In this document: positions 16,549-25,220 of the stretch, piece after piece
How positions within the stretch are numbered: position 1 is the first letter of the stretch
Layout: the number at the start of each line of letters is the position of its first letter
Assembly (NCBI RefSeq): GCF_000174435.1
Contig: NZ_ACJN02000005.1
Location: 1-64,000, forward strand
Source of the DNA: Desulfonatronospira thiodismutans ASO3-1
Lineage (GTDB): Bacteria > Desulfobacterota > Desulfovibrionia > Desulfovibrionales > Desulfonatronovibrionaceae
DNA: 64,000 bases
Direction: 5' to 3'
The notes under the pieces: generated by a model
The model's input: only the letters and a program-made list of their open reading frames with translations
Database searches by the model: none
Told to the model about the DNA's origin: nothing
Translations under genes and position numbers: made by a program

Positions 16549-16580
16549 AAAAAAAGGTCACACCATGACAGTGTGACCTT
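16549..16580 (-). terminator. Terminator displaced from Rpn-1 gene
   Basis: On the minus strand AAGGTCACAC-7 nt-GTGTGACCTT is followed by a run of T. The IS66 insertion at 16614-19096 lies between this hairpin and the stop codon of Rpn-1, so it was probably that gene's terminator before the insertion. Confidence 0.75.
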
Positions 16581-16713
16581 ATATGGATGGGAAAAGTTTA
16601 TTGGTGTTATTGTGTAAGCGTCCAAACGGGTACACCTATCCATGGGCGGGTATCGTTGGTAGTATTCCCTGGCCCACTGGATATGCAGCAGGCCAGGGGT
16701 ATGATGGTTGGGA

Positions 16714-18270
16714 TCAGCAGGCAGTGGGGGAAGGCAGGACTTCCGGATCTATGTACTGAGGCATAAGGGCCTTCAGATCCTGCTCGGTCTTGGCCAGGGG
16801 CAAGTTTTCAAACAGGTGGCGTAAGTATGCGTAAGGCTCCAGGCCGTTCTTTTTGGCTGTCTCCACCAGGGAGAAGTACATAGCGCCTGCCTTGGCTCCA
16901 TTGGGATGTCCGGCAAAAAGCCAGTTCTTGCGTCCCAGGGCGAAGGGTCTGATGGCGTTTTCCACCAGATTATTGTCAGGCCGCAGCCGGCCATCCAGTG
17001 TATAGCGCACCACTCTGTCCCACTGGTTCAGGGCATAATTTATGGCCGTGCCCAGTTTGCTTTTGTCCGGGGTGGTTTTACTTCTTTCGTCCAGCAGAGT
17101 TTTTATCTGGTTTAGTATGGGTATACTTTTTTCCTGACGTTCTTCCTGTATCCGGTCGGGCTTTAGCTTTCTGGTTTCAAAGGACTGTTCCAGGATATAT
17201 AGCTTGGCGATAAGGTTCAGGATTTCCTGGGCGGTTCCGCCCTTGTGCTTTTGTTTCTTGGAGAGTTTGACCACATCCATAAACTTGCGCCGGACATGGG
17301 CCAGGCATCCTACATGGAATATGCCCGGCTTGTCGCCCAGGTCGTTGTAGACTGCATAGCCGTCACTTTGAATATAACCTTGATAGTCCTGGAGGAAATC
17401 CAGGGCCAGACCGCTTCGCGTGGGATGATAATCATAAAGGACAGTGGGATTTTCAGGATGGCCGCCAAGGAAAACCCACATATATGACTTGGAAGTGTTG
17501 GACCGGCCCGGTTCATCAAGTACCTGTACCGGGGTCTCGTCTATGCCCACCTGGAATCCGAGCATGATCTCCTTTTTGAACAGATCCAGGAAAGGCTCGC
17601 AGACCCTGGCCGCATGCATGGCCCAGGAGACCATGGTGGAACGGGAGATATCAATGCCCAGCCTTAAAAGCTGCTTGCACTGGCGATAAAAGGGTAGGCC
17701 GTCCACAAACTTGGCTGTGATGATATGAGCCATAAGACCTGGAGTCACTATGCCCTGGGGGATCAGCTGTTCCGGCATGGGAGCTATTTTGACTGCACCC
17801 TGATCATCTTCGGCTCCCTCGCAGTTTTTGCAGGCGTATTTGAGACGGATGTAGCGATTAACAATCAGCCTGGCAGGGATATAATCCAGTTTTTCGCTTA
17901 CTTCCTGACCTATCGGGCTTAGCTCGACTCCGCAGGGGCATATCTTTTCCTCCCCAGAGAGGTCATGGATTATATCCTTTCTGGGAAGATCCTTGGGGAT
18001 GGGCTTGCGGCCACGTTTCTTACGGGAATGTTCAGGTATGGTGATGGTTTTTTCCTGGGGCGTTTCCACCTCGGTTTCCATCTCAACAAGGCCAGGCATC
18101 ATGGGCCAGGTCTCTTTGGAGCCGCATTTGGGTTTTTTATCGGATTTGGACCCATAGATGGCTTTTTGCAGGAAGTTCAGTTTCTCCTGCAGGTAGATAA
18201 GTTGCTGGTGGTAGTCAGCAACGATATCTTTGAGCGCATCCTTATCATCTGGCAAGTTGTTGATGTCCAT
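16714..18270 (-). CDS. tnpC: IS66 transposase TnpC (element 2)
   Basis: 518 aa from MDINNLPDDKDALKDIVADY; the frame extends 44 codons further upstream but without a ribosome site, and this start fits the family. Domains: coiled coil (QQLIYLQEKLNFLQKAIYGS), zinc region (CPCGVELSPIG ... CKNCEG), catalytic core with GIDETPVQVLDE, QSDGYAVYNDLG and NLVENAIRPFALGRKNWLFA, and the C-terminal NGLEPYAYLRHLFENLPLAK. All DDE residues are present. It is distinct from the TnpC of element 1. Confidence 0.95.
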   Translation of the reverse strand: MDINNLPDDKDALKDIVADYHQQLIYLQEKLNFLQKAIYGSKSDKKPKCGSKETWPMMPGLVEMETEVETPQEKTITIPEHSRKKRGRKPIPKDLPRKDIIHDLSGEEKICPCGVELSPIGQEVSEKLDYIPARLIVNRYIRLKYACKNCEGAEDDQGAVKIAPMPEQLIPQGIVTPGLMAHIITAKFVDGLPFYRQCKQLLRLGIDISRSTMVSWAMHAARVCEPFLDLFKKEIMLGFQVGIDETPVQVLDEPGRSNTSKSYMWVFLGGHPENPTVLYDYHPTRSGLALDFLQDYQGYIQSDGYAVYNDLGDKPGIFHVGCLAHVRRKFMDVVKLSKKQKHKGGTAQEILNLIAKLYILEQSFETRKLKPDRIQEERQEKSIPILNQIKTLLDERSKTTPDKSKLGTAINYALNQWDRVVRYTLDGRLRPDNNLVENAIRPFALGRKNWLFAGHPNGAKAGAMYFSLVETAKKNGLEPYAYLRHLFENLPLAKTEQDLKALMPQYIDPEVLPSPTAC

Positions 18271-18329
18271 AACTGAGTATTCATATACACACAACCATTT
18301 GGAATTGCAAGCTTTTTTTGCAAAAAAAT

Positions 18330-18680
18330 CTAAAATAATGTGGAAAATTTTAACTCTTTGTGCCCCCTGACCTGCACAGGGTCCAGACCGTCTAAAAGCC
18401 AAACAAGCTGCCTCGCATCAAGCTCCATAACTTCCTGCTTTGATGCAGGCCACTTGAAGCTTTGCTTCTCCAGGCGCTTTTGCCACAGGCAAAAACCGTT
18501 TGTGTCCCAGTACAGGATCTTGATGATGGTTCGCTGCCTGTTGCAGAAGACAAACAGATGACCGGAAAAGGGGTCATGCTCCAGCTGAGCCTGGACCATG
18601 ATGGACAACCCGTCTATGGCCTTGCGCATGTCGGTATGTCCGGTGACCAGATACACCTTGGCCTGACTTACCGCGATCAC
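18330..18680 (-). CDS. tnpB: IS66 accessory protein TnpB (element 2)
   Basis: 116 aa with VYLVTGHTDMRKAIDGLSIM, HDPFSGHLFVFCNRQRTIIK and YWDTNGFCLWQKRLEKQSFK, the invariant TnpB blocks. Overlaps the tnpA stop by 4 nt. Confidence 0.95.
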   Translation of the reverse strand: MIAVSQAKVYLVTGHTDMRKAIDGLSIMVQAQLEHDPFSGHLFVFCNRQRTIIKILYWDTNGFCLWQKRLEKQSFKWPASKQEVMELDARQLVWLLDGLDPVQVRGHKELKFSTLF

Positions 18681-19018
18681 GTGATCTCCTCCAGAGTACG
18701 GACAAGCTTGGCCAGTACTTCCTGCTGGAAATCACCCGGGATATCCACTTGGTAACTATTGACCATCAGGCGCAGAGGCGTATGGGTTTTCTCCTGGACA
18801 ACCTTCAGGGGCACCGGCACGATGGCATTTTCCTCCTGGGTTTTCCTGGAATTGGTGTGCCCAAGCTTTTTGCACCAGTAATAGAAGGCATGCTTGGACA
18901 GTTCTGCCCTGCGGCAGTATTCGGCCTTGGTCAGGCTGCCCTGCCTCCACTTGTTGATATGCGCGGACCAGAATCCGGCCCGCTCCTCAGGCGTGTACTT
19001 CTGTGACTTGGTTTGCAT
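18677..19018 (-). CDS. tnpA: IS66 TnpA-like protein (element 2)
   Basis: 113 aa. The HTH-type N-terminus EERAGFWSAHINKWRQGSLT then KAEYCRRAELSKHAFYYWCK is the usual IS66 OrfA/TnpA signature; the C-terminus ends in a short beta-strand and helix (VDIPGDFQQEVLAKLVRTL). The start is preceded by GGAGG on the minus strand. Confidence 0.93.
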   Translation of the reverse strand: MQTKSQKYTPEERAGFWSAHINKWRQGSLTKAEYCRRAELSKHAFYYWCKKLGHTNSRKTQEENAIVPVPLKVVQEKTHTPLRLMVNSYQVDIPGDFQQEVLAKLVRTLEEIT

Positions 19019-19097
19019 AACGGCCCCTCCTTGGTATTTGGGAGACCATTAGCACATCAGGCGGAGAAAAAAAGATGGGGTTAAATGGACGCTTACG

Positions 19098-19379
19098 TTA
19101 TTGTGCTGCCCGATTTACGAGCTCGGTGAATTCTTCCAGGGACTGGGTTTTGTAAAACTTCCTGGTTAAGGTCCGCAGGCTATCGATGGAGTCTATAGAT
19201 TTGATTTTATCCTGGAGAGAATTCGGTAAAGGGCCATGGAAGTCTCCAGCTACATCTATAAGGGTTTCTTGGGTTGCTTTAAGTTCACTTTGCTTCTCCC
19301 ATATAGGTTTTTCTTGTAAAAACCTCTGTTCCGTCCTCTCATCCCCTTCTCTTCTAAACATTTCAGCTATGGTTCCCAT
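19098..19379 (-). CDS. Predicted internal tail protein of Rpn-1 (RpnS-like)
   Basis: In-frame start ATGGGAACC at 19379 preceded by CGAAGGGGAGGA with 5-6 nt spacing, giving 93 aa identical to the Rpn-1 C-terminus. In E. coli such internally started Rpn C-terminal proteins (RpnS) block the toxicity of the full-length nuclease. This is a prediction from the ribosome site and its conservation in all seven Rpn genes here. Confidence 0.6.
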   Translation of the reverse strand: MGTIAEMFRREGDERTEQRFLQEKPIWEKQSELKATQETLIDVAGDFHGPLPNSLQDKIKSIDSIDSLRTLTRKFYKTQSLEEFTELVNRAAQ

Positions 19380-20114
19380 ATATTCCTCCCCTTCGTCTAT
19401 CTCGGTTTCGGCAATCTTTTTTATATCAATATATTCCTTTTCGTCCCTGGTTACCTCCAGGTAGTGCAAAATCATTTGCACAAAATCAAGTAAGCGCGCC
19501 TTGGGATCAACCTTCTTTATCAATTGAAAGGCTTTTTGGACCCCTTGCATGAATTCTGGAGACCCGGAATACCGCCAGAGGGTAAAAAGAGCTTTTAAGG
19601 TTTCATCAAAATCGTAGTCTTCCGGGTCATCATTTACCGCATCATACAACAAAAAGTTAAAATCAGGAACGAAAATTTTGAAATCATCAGAGGGCAGGTC
19701 TACCAGGTCTGACACCTTGGTGGGCTTCCAGCCCTCCTCTGGATGAGCTATCAATATCGGGATAATAACCGGCAATCTGGTTTCACCGGTATTTTTCTGG
19801 TATTGCTCCCAGAACTCAAGAATATACCTCAGAAACTGCAGCGGGGTATTCTTCTTGAAGGTGCTCTTGTGCTCCAGGAGAAAAAATACCTTGGCTACAT
19901 ATAAGCCGCACTTGGTCGGCACGCTGACAACCAGGTCGGAATAGTAACCCTGCAGGCTCTTGGGCAGATATGAGTCCTTCTCGTAATAAATCTTATTAAA
20001 ATTAAGCTGCTTCACGATTTTTTCAGGAAGCATGGATTTTAATAAGCTGATGGCATTCAGCCGGTCCGACAAAAAGTACTTGATGGTGCTGTCGTGAATA
20101 TTTGTCGTGCTCAT
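19098..20114 (-). CDS. Rpn-family nuclease Rpn-1 (PD-(D/E)XK)
   Basis: 338 aa from MSTTNIHDSTIKYFL, aligned with the other Rpn starts. Nuclease motif: Asp60 (GYYSDLVVSV), Glu81-x-Lys83 (FFLLEHKS) and Gln93. The Rpn/YhgA-like family (PF04754) are Mg-dependent DNA nucleases that promote RecA-independent recombination and, in E. coli, act against phage. The tail is class A (HGPLPNSLQDKIKSIDSIDS ... YKTQSLEEF). GGGGAGGA followed by an in-frame ATG at 19379 predicts an internal 93-aa product. It is divergent from small recombinase TR-1. An IS66 element sits immediately after the stop. Confidence 0.9.
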   Translation of the reverse strand: MSTTNIHDSTIKYFLSDRLNAISLLKSMLPEKIVKQLNFNKIYYEKDSYLPKSLQGYYSDLVVSVPTKCGLYVAKVFFLLEHKSTFKKNTPLQFLRYILEFWEQYQKNTGETRLPVIIPILIAHPEEGWKPTKVSDLVDLPSDDFKIFVPDFNFLLYDAVNDDPEDYDFDETLKALFTLWRYSGSPEFMQGVQKAFQLIKKVDPKARLLDFVQMILHYLEVTRDEKEYIDIKKIAETEIDEGEEYMGTIAEMFRREGDERTEQRFLQEKPIWEKQSELKATQETLIDVAGDFHGPLPNSLQDKIKSIDSIDSLRTLTRKFYKTQSLEEFTELVNRAAQ

Positions 20115-20283
20115 ACTGGTATAATATTCCTTTTGAATCGGGTTGGCAAGCACTTTCACAAAGATCTCAACTTTGGGCCAAAAAATTGAGATATTTATTT
20201 TGGCATATTTCATATCATTTCAACAGGTTAATTGAAAATCGCCCCACAAGCACCTTCACAGCAAGAAAATTACATCAAATTTA

Positions 20284-20312
20284 TTGACAATAATTACACT
20301 TTTCTTGATACT
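20284..20312 (+). promoter_or_regulatory. Promoter of small recombinase TR-1
   Basis: TTGACA (20284-20289), 17-nt spacer, GATACT (20307-20312), a good sigma-70 match, about 50 nt before the start. The segment CCTTCACA...AAATTAC just upstream resembles 33170-33200 beside Rpn-4. Confidence 0.65.
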
Positions 20313-20362
20313 GACATCGGCAAAAAGTTGAACCTGCAAAACGTCAAAATATGAGGGCTGCG

Positions 20363-20953
20363 ATGGTCATGCCGAATCAACCCAGAAAGGGAACCAGCAC
20401 CAAGGTGGAACCAATCAGGAGACTTGAGGACATAAGGGCCATAAAAAACCTGTTGCAAAACGAACCAAGAAACCTCCTTTTATTTACCATGGGCATCAAT
20501 AATGGGCTAAGGATCGGTGACCTGCTGCAATTAAAAGTCAGGGATATTCAAAACCTAAAAGTTGGAGACGTTCACCGCGTAATTGAACAAAAGACAGGGA
20601 AGGAAAACATTTTACTGATCAACAAGAGCACCCATAAGGCCTTACGAAATTACTTAGAGTATAAGCCGGGCCCGGATGAATACCTTTTCCGCAGCCAGAG
20701 AGATAAGTCAAGTCCCATAACAGTCAGCTATGCCAACCAGGTTATCAAGAAGTGGTGCAAACAAATTAATTTGACAGGGAATTATGGAACACATACTCTC
20801 AGAAAAACATTTGGTTATATCCAGCGGGTCCATTACGGGGTTGGATTTGAAATCTTGTGCAAGAGATTTAATCACTCCTCTCCGACAACTACCATGCGCT
20901 ACCTGGGCATCGAGAATAAAGAGGTCAACAACATCCTGATGAACGACATATAA
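20363..20953 (+). CDS. Catalytic-domain-only tyrosine recombinase TR-1
   Basis: 196 aa if started at the ATG at 20363 (GAGGG 5 nt upstream); an ATG at 20351 is possible. It has only the catalytic fold: Arg (MGINNGLRIGDLLQLKV), Lys (EQKTGKEN), HTLRKTFGYIQRVHYGVG, His (RFNHSSPTTTMRY) and Tyr (MRYLGIENKEV). The lack of a core-binding domain and the length of about 200 aa recall FimB/FimE-like recombinases and small Firmicute integrases. It is divergent from Rpn-1, as TR-2 is from Rpn-3 and TR-3 from Rpn-7. The substrate is unknown. Confidence 0.9.
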   Translation: MVMPNQPRKGTSTKVEPIRRLEDIRAIKNLLQNEPRNLLLFTMGINNGLRIGDLLQLKVRDIQNLKVGDVHRVIEQKTGKENILLINKSTHKALRNYLEYKPGPDEYLFRSQRDKSSPITVSYANQVIKKWCKQINLTGNYGTHTLRKTFGYIQRVHYGVGFEILCKRFNHSSPTTTMRYLGIENKEVNNILMNDI

Positions 20954-22394
20954 ATCTCATAACATTTTGTTTTGACTATTATTTGACTGCACAATTATAT
21001 GATTAACATATTAAATTAAGAAGTACTTTTTTGACAGCGGCAGATTCAGCACGAGTTACAGATCAATTTTTAAAGTATCATAAACGCCAGACAGAACCAT
21101 CATGTATTATTTTTGTAAATTATAAGTCATTATTGTTTTTTTCACTAATTTACCCGACACAATATTAGAACCTGTTTTGCCGCTCAGGCAACGGGGAGTA
21201 TAAAATCTGATCCAATTTAACATCTGCCCGGGTGTTGAATATTTCCTTGAGAGATGTTCACCCAAATTCCTTGCTTCCAGAAAATATCTGGTCATGGGCG
21301 TCAACCTGCCATAACGAAATGCTGTTTACTCTGAAATGGCCAGAATGCATGTCCGAACCCTGGAGGGCCTAAACAAAGATTATTGGGCCTTCCTGATGGT
21401 CGAAGGTGTTGGGCCTACTAAGCAGGATGTGTGATCTGGCGAAAACCCAGCCCGGGTACAGAGAGTAAAGCCGGTGATAGCTGGGTAGAAAGAATGCTGA
21501 GCCTGCCCCAGACTTGTCGCCAGCAAAAAACTTTCCTACTCTGTATTCAGAAGCGATAGTAAGCATTCGGAGCAGGACCAGGAGGGTTTCCGCAGTTTCC
21601 CTGCACAAATTCAAAATTACAGACGAGAAGTTTGCAGTCCCAAGGCGCCTGGTGCAGCAGTCAACACGAGGACCTGCTTACAAGTCATGACGCCTACTTT
21701 CATGGCCAAGAGCCGGACGTGAGCGGGATCGATGAGATCACATTTTTTCAAGCTGAGGCAGACTCCGCAACGGTATACGAGGCCAATATCAAAAAAATGA
21801 AAAAAAAATCCTGGTCAGTCCTTGACACCCCGCCCGACCCAATTTATAGTGTAGTTAGAGCTTGCTCAGAGTAGTCTGCAGCCGGCAAACCTACTAACCA
21901 CATGATGAATTCTACTTTTTTCGAAAATCTTTTTTTGGAGGTGATGCTTATGAAGTAACCGCGAACAGGTTGGTAAGCCAAGTATACTTTAAAAAATTGA
22001 ATCTACTATACCTGCCTCCCCGGCAGAGAAATACTGTTTTTGTCTTGCCATTTTACCTACCCTATTAGCTGTTGGAACAGCTGTATCTACTTAATCCACG
22101 TGTTTCTACTTCTGTGCTTTGCGCACGTCTTGTACTCCGTTTGGCCATAAGGCACTTCTGCGTCCTATTTTCTGGATCAAGCTATGCTTTTTGGCCGCTA
22201 AGCGTGTTGCAAGACAATTAGCTTTTTTCGGCATCTTAGCCAGTACTGCCATGCCCTCGGCAATGGTTTATGTACTGCTAACATTTTCAGGGACAATTGC
22301 GTACTTATTCGCCTTATTTTCAAGCCCTGATTAATAAAAAATGGCCTGTATGGTTCAGACAGGACAGGCTTATCTACTTTAAAGGAGCACAACA
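20954..22394. other. Long stretch without a supported gene
   Basis: 1.4 kb with several open frames under 80 codons, none with convincing composition or similarity. A GGAGGTGATGCTT site at about 21940 precedes a two-codon frame (ATG AAG TAA). An open frame at 22119-22334 (+) would encode a 71-aa protein with a C-terminal hydrophobic stretch (YVLLTFSGTIAYLFALF), but it has no ribosome site. A hairpin GCCTGT...ACAGGACAGGC lies at about 22342-22370. Confidence 0.5.
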
Positions 22395-22801
22395 ATGGAA
22401 ACAACAATAAAGCAGATATATCTACAAAGGCTTATACAGATACTTATTATGCTGTGTACTTCTGTAACCACGAGATTCGAACTATCCATTAATAGTAGCA
22501 CTATTTTTCAATACATTCATGAAGAAAGAGTGTTTGTGGATGTGGATTTTTCTGACTTCCAAAACCCTCCAATCAATCTTGATATTGTTGTTGATCAAGA
22601 TAAGCTAAAAGATTTGAGCGCGCTGGCAAATGACGATGTAAGCATAATTGAGGATGTCGATAAAGGCATTGTGTCTTTCTATAATTCCTATGGCAGAGTT
22701 GAGCTAAGACATTGCTGTCCTCAGCTGACGTCTCCACCGAAATTGGTCAAGGACAACTTAGTCGGAACTGAAATCTCACTTATGGTTTGGGGTCGGTTTG
22801 G
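22395..22801 (+). pseudogene. Unknown protein truncated by RAYT element
   Basis: The start is well supported (AAAGGAG 7 nt before ATG 22395). About 134 codons of an acidic alpha/beta-looking protein (FVDVDFSDFQNPPINLDIVV, SIIEDVDKGIVSFYNSYG) end where the RAYT terminal repeat begins at 22802; the frame continues into the element. The segment loosely recalls sliding-clamp-type beta-sheet proteins, but I would not name it. The C-terminus is lost. Confidence 0.5.
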
Positions 22802-23736
22802 TTTGGGGTCGGACCTAACCATCATACTTAAATATCAGGATAAATGTCCCAAAACAGCCTGTTTTCAGACCTTAGAAGCCCCATTTCACCCCCAAAAACA
22901 TCATTGTAAGCCGATACAGGTTCTTTCAGTGCATATGATCCGGTCTTGCCTACTTCATGAACCCTGCGGCCGCAAGCTTTTCCGCCGAGCAATTCCTTGA
23001 TCTTTTCTACAAAAACCTTACAGCCCACGGCAACACTTTCAGTCCAGCCTGGTTGCCTGGGAGTACGCTCATCTACTGCTGCCTGGACCCATCCAGAGTA
23101 TACCTTGGATAAATCATCGTCTATATCCAGCAGTCTTTTCAAAAGATCCCTGCTGATAATCCGGTATCTTTGCTGCGGCTTGACTATTTCAGGGTATCCC
23201 CCATGGCTCCACTCTTTGGGATGCTTAACCACTCTGGCCCTGACCATATTCATATCTATGTAAACCAGACATCGAACAAGGTGCTCATCAACATCCACTG
23301 CTGTAGCGTGATACCTGTCTTCCCAGAAAGCACCTTTCCGCTTTTTTCTTTGATTGTATTCCTGGCCGGTTCTGCCAGCCACCAATTGTAAGGACCTGGG
23401 TATAACATCTTTGTCTTCATGGCCGTGTACCAGCAAGTGAATATGATTCGAGGTAACCGTATAGTTCAATACCTGTAGCCCGTATCTCTTTTTCGCTTCA
23501 AATAACCATTTAATCCAAGTTGATCGGTCCTTGGCAAATTTCAGCAGGAATTCCTTTTTATGGCATCTATGGGTTATATGCCACACATGATCAGGCAAAA
23601 AATATCTGTTGGCTCTGGGCATATTTGCTTACAACTGGTTTTTGATTATTAAAAAGGGCATTCTAAGGCCAATTTTAGACCCTGCAGAGGCAATTTATAC
23701 AATCAACTCAATGACTTGATTAGGTCCGACCCCAAA
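22802..23736 (-). mobile_element. Complete RAYT element with terminal inverted repeats
   Basis: TTTGGGGTCGGACCTAA (22802-22818) and its exact reverse complement (23720-23736) bracket a single transposase gene. The left flank repeats part of the end (TTTGGGGTCGGTTTGG at about 22785). It separates two truncated genes, the unknown one at 22395 and the SapC-like one at 23737. RAYT genes are usually thought immobile, so one with its own ends and relatives at 1762 and 12366 is notable. Confidence 0.8.
22828..23622 (-). CDS. REP-associated tyrosine transposase (intact)
   Basis: 264 aa. Y1-transposase/RAYT: N-terminal PRANRYFLPDHVWHITHRCH, HUH motif in SNHIHLLVHG, DVIPRSLQLVAGRTGQEYNQ with the catalytic Tyr, RKGAFWEDRYHATAVD and VYIDMNMVRARVV, all diagnostic. 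The extended C-terminal region (GWTESVAVGCKVFVEKIKEL) is specific to this subfamily. It is near-identical to the fragments at 12480-12709 and 1762-2124, which together cover almost the whole gene. Confidence 0.95.
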   Translation of the reverse strand: MPRANRYFLPDHVWHITHRCHKKEFLLKFAKDRSTWIKWLFEAKKRYGLQVLNYTVTSNHIHLLVHGHEDKDVIPRSLQLVAGRTGQEYNQRKKRKGAFWEDRYHATAVDVDEHLVRCLVYIDMNMVRARVVKHPKEWSHGGYPEIVKPQQRYRIISRDLLKRLLDIDDDLSKVYSGWVQAAVDERTPRQPGWTESVAVGCKVFVEKIKELLGGKACGRRVHEVGKTGSYALKEPVSAYNDVFGGEMGLLRSENRLFWDIYPDI

Positions 23737-24236
23737 CCCAGACAAACCCACAAACCCAAGCCATTATCCAGGGCAGCACAGGCAGCCAGGGTAACTCGCC
23801 TGTTCTTCTCGCACTCATTGAGGAAATTCAATGTGTCCTGCACAGGTTTGGTCAGATTGCCTTCCTGATCAAACAGCGGCTGTCCCTGGGAATCGTCCAC
23901 AAGGTGGTCCTCCTGAATGCACAGCACCTGCTGCTTGTTCTCAGCAGTGAGCAGGCGGAAAGGATGGGAACGTAGGAAGGCTGGGACATAGGTAGCCAGC
24001 CATTTGCCGTCATGGTTTACATACAGGTTCTGGCCGCCTCCCAGGCCGGTCAGGGCTACTGGCTGGTATGTGTTTTCCTGCTGGATGAAGGCCAGAGGGT
24101 AGTGGGGGAGCAGTTTGGACAATTCTGCGAGGAGGATGGGGACTGCCTGCTGGTCTGCGGCAAAGGAGTAGCCCTGGCGGGGAAGGTAGTGCTTATTTGC
24201 ATGTTGAGAGGGGGAAAGTGCGATCCAGTTGGGCAT
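23737..24236 (-). pseudogene. SapC-like protein, C-terminus truncated
   Basis: About 166 native codons (MPNWIALSPSQHANKHYLPR ... YPLAFIQQENTYQPVALTGL ... GKWLATYVPAFLRSHPFRLL) match the SapC family (S-layer-associated or peptide-transport annotation; true function unsettled), usually about 230-250 aa. The RAYT end at 23736 cuts it after LAACAALDNGLG; the last residues come from the element. The gene starts at 24236. Confidence 0.75.
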
Positions 24237-24380
24237 ACTGACTCCAATAAAAAGGTGATTTTAATCTATGCTGTTGAAATTTCAGGATGAAAACAGCCCA
24301 GAAGCTTTGGTGGGCAGCGAACCGGCTTGGTATTCATTTGCTGCAAATACTATACATTCTTTCAGAGATTAACAAGAACC

Positions 24381-24436
24381 TATTCACTCCTTTCCAATGC
24401 CATAAACAGCATCGGTCCAGGGAGTTTTGCCGACAA
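24381..24436 (-). pseudogene. Remnant of the 25221 gene's 3' end
   Basis: ACTCCTTTCCAATGCCATAA and GCATCGGTCCAGGGAGTTTT match the last 18 codons of the gene at 25221-25793 (GKTPWTDANYGMVKE). The NYN gene therefore lies between a complete copy and a stub, suggesting insertion by recombination between duplicates. Confidence 0.6.
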
Positions 24437-24506
24437 GATAGATCTTGACAAGCATATGAAAAGACATTAAATTGATTTCTAATCATCCCCAAGGGTCAAA
24501 CCTTGG

Positions 24507-24540
24507 CCCCCGTCGGGTTGCGATCCGGCGGGTTTTTTTA
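24507..24540 (+). terminator. Rho-independent terminator
   Basis: CCCGTCGG-8 nt-CCGGCGGG followed by seven T residues on the plus strand, ending 6 nt before the NYN start. It either ends an upstream transcript whose gene is gone or acts as a leader attenuator. Confidence 0.75.
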
Positions 24541-24545
24541 TTCTT

Positions 24546-25190
24546 ATGCCCACCAAGAAAATCACATACCTTGTGGACGGCTTTAATTTGTATCATTCCG
24601 TCCGAAAAGCAGGCAAGCAACTTAAGGCATCTACCAAGTGGCTTGACCTGAAAAGCCTTTGTATCTCAATGATCCACAATTTCAAACCGAAAGCTGACAA
24701 GCTTGAACTGGAAAATATCTACTATTTTTCAGCTTATGCTTATCATTTAAATGACCCGGACATGGTGCAGCGGCATAAGTCATTAGTGGCTTGTCTTGAA
24801 GATACCGGAGTCAAGGTGGAAATAAATAGGTTCAAGTATAAGGCAATTGACTGTCCATTCTGCAATAAGACTATTCCCAAATACGAAGAAAAGGAAACTG
24901 ATGTTTCAATTGCCTTGAAATTACAGGAAATATTTATCAAAGATGAATGCGATGTAGCCATCTTGGTCAGTGGCGACACGGATCTGGCCCCTGCTGTTCG
25001 TTTGGCAATAAAACTATTTCCGGCAAAGCACACTTTTTTCGCCTTCCCCGCTTTTCGCAAAAACAATGAACTGGCCAAGCTTTGTTCTGGGTCAATAACC
25101 ATCAAGCCAAAACAGTATTCGAAACATCAATTGCCCAACCCATATATCTTGCAGAACTCTTCAAAGATTTTTAAGCCCGCCTCCTGGTGA
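24546..25190 (+). CDS. NYN-domain ribonuclease-like protein
   Basis: 214 aa. NYN (PIN-like, LabA/MARF1-type) fold: TYLVDGFNLYHSVRKAG with Asp and Asn of the first motif, then KETDVSIALKLQEIF and CDVAILVSGDTDLAPAVRLA with the acidic metal-binding residues. A CPFCNK knuckle sits at about residue 104. NYN proteins are RNases or RNA-processing nucleases. There is no partner gene; the nearest gene, at 25221, is convergent. Confidence 0.88.
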   Translation: MPTKKITYLVDGFNLYHSVRKAGKQLKASTKWLDLKSLCISMIHNFKPKADKLELENIYYFSAYAYHLNDPDMVQRHKSLVACLEDTGVKVEINRFKYKAIDCPFCNKTIPKYEEKETDVSIALKLQEIFIKDECDVAILVSGDTDLAPAVRLAIKLFPAKHTFFAFPAFRKNNELAKLCSGSITIKPKQYSKHQLPNPYILQNSSKIFKPASW

Positions 25191-25220
25191 CCAGACAGGT
25201 TCATTAAATACTTATACTGC

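Larger units (their letters stand above)
16614..19096 (-). mobile_element. IS66-family element with 8-bp target duplication
   Basis: The ends are inverted GTAAGCGTCCA, the typical IS66 terminus. Direct repeats GTTATTGT flank it exactly (16606-16613 and 19097-19104), the 8-bp duplication expected for IS66. It contains tnpA, tnpB and tnpC in order on the minus strand with no passenger. The perfect duplication indicates a recent, undisturbed insertion. Confidence 0.95.

Noticed and set aside
20114-20213. Upstream start for Rpn-1 (33 extra residues)
   Set aside because: The extension matches no other Rpn protein; MSTTNIHD aligns with the family start.
21632-21874. 80-codon plus-strand frame
   Set aside because: No ribosome site, no recognisable composition, and frames of this size are common in the same 1.4-kb gap.
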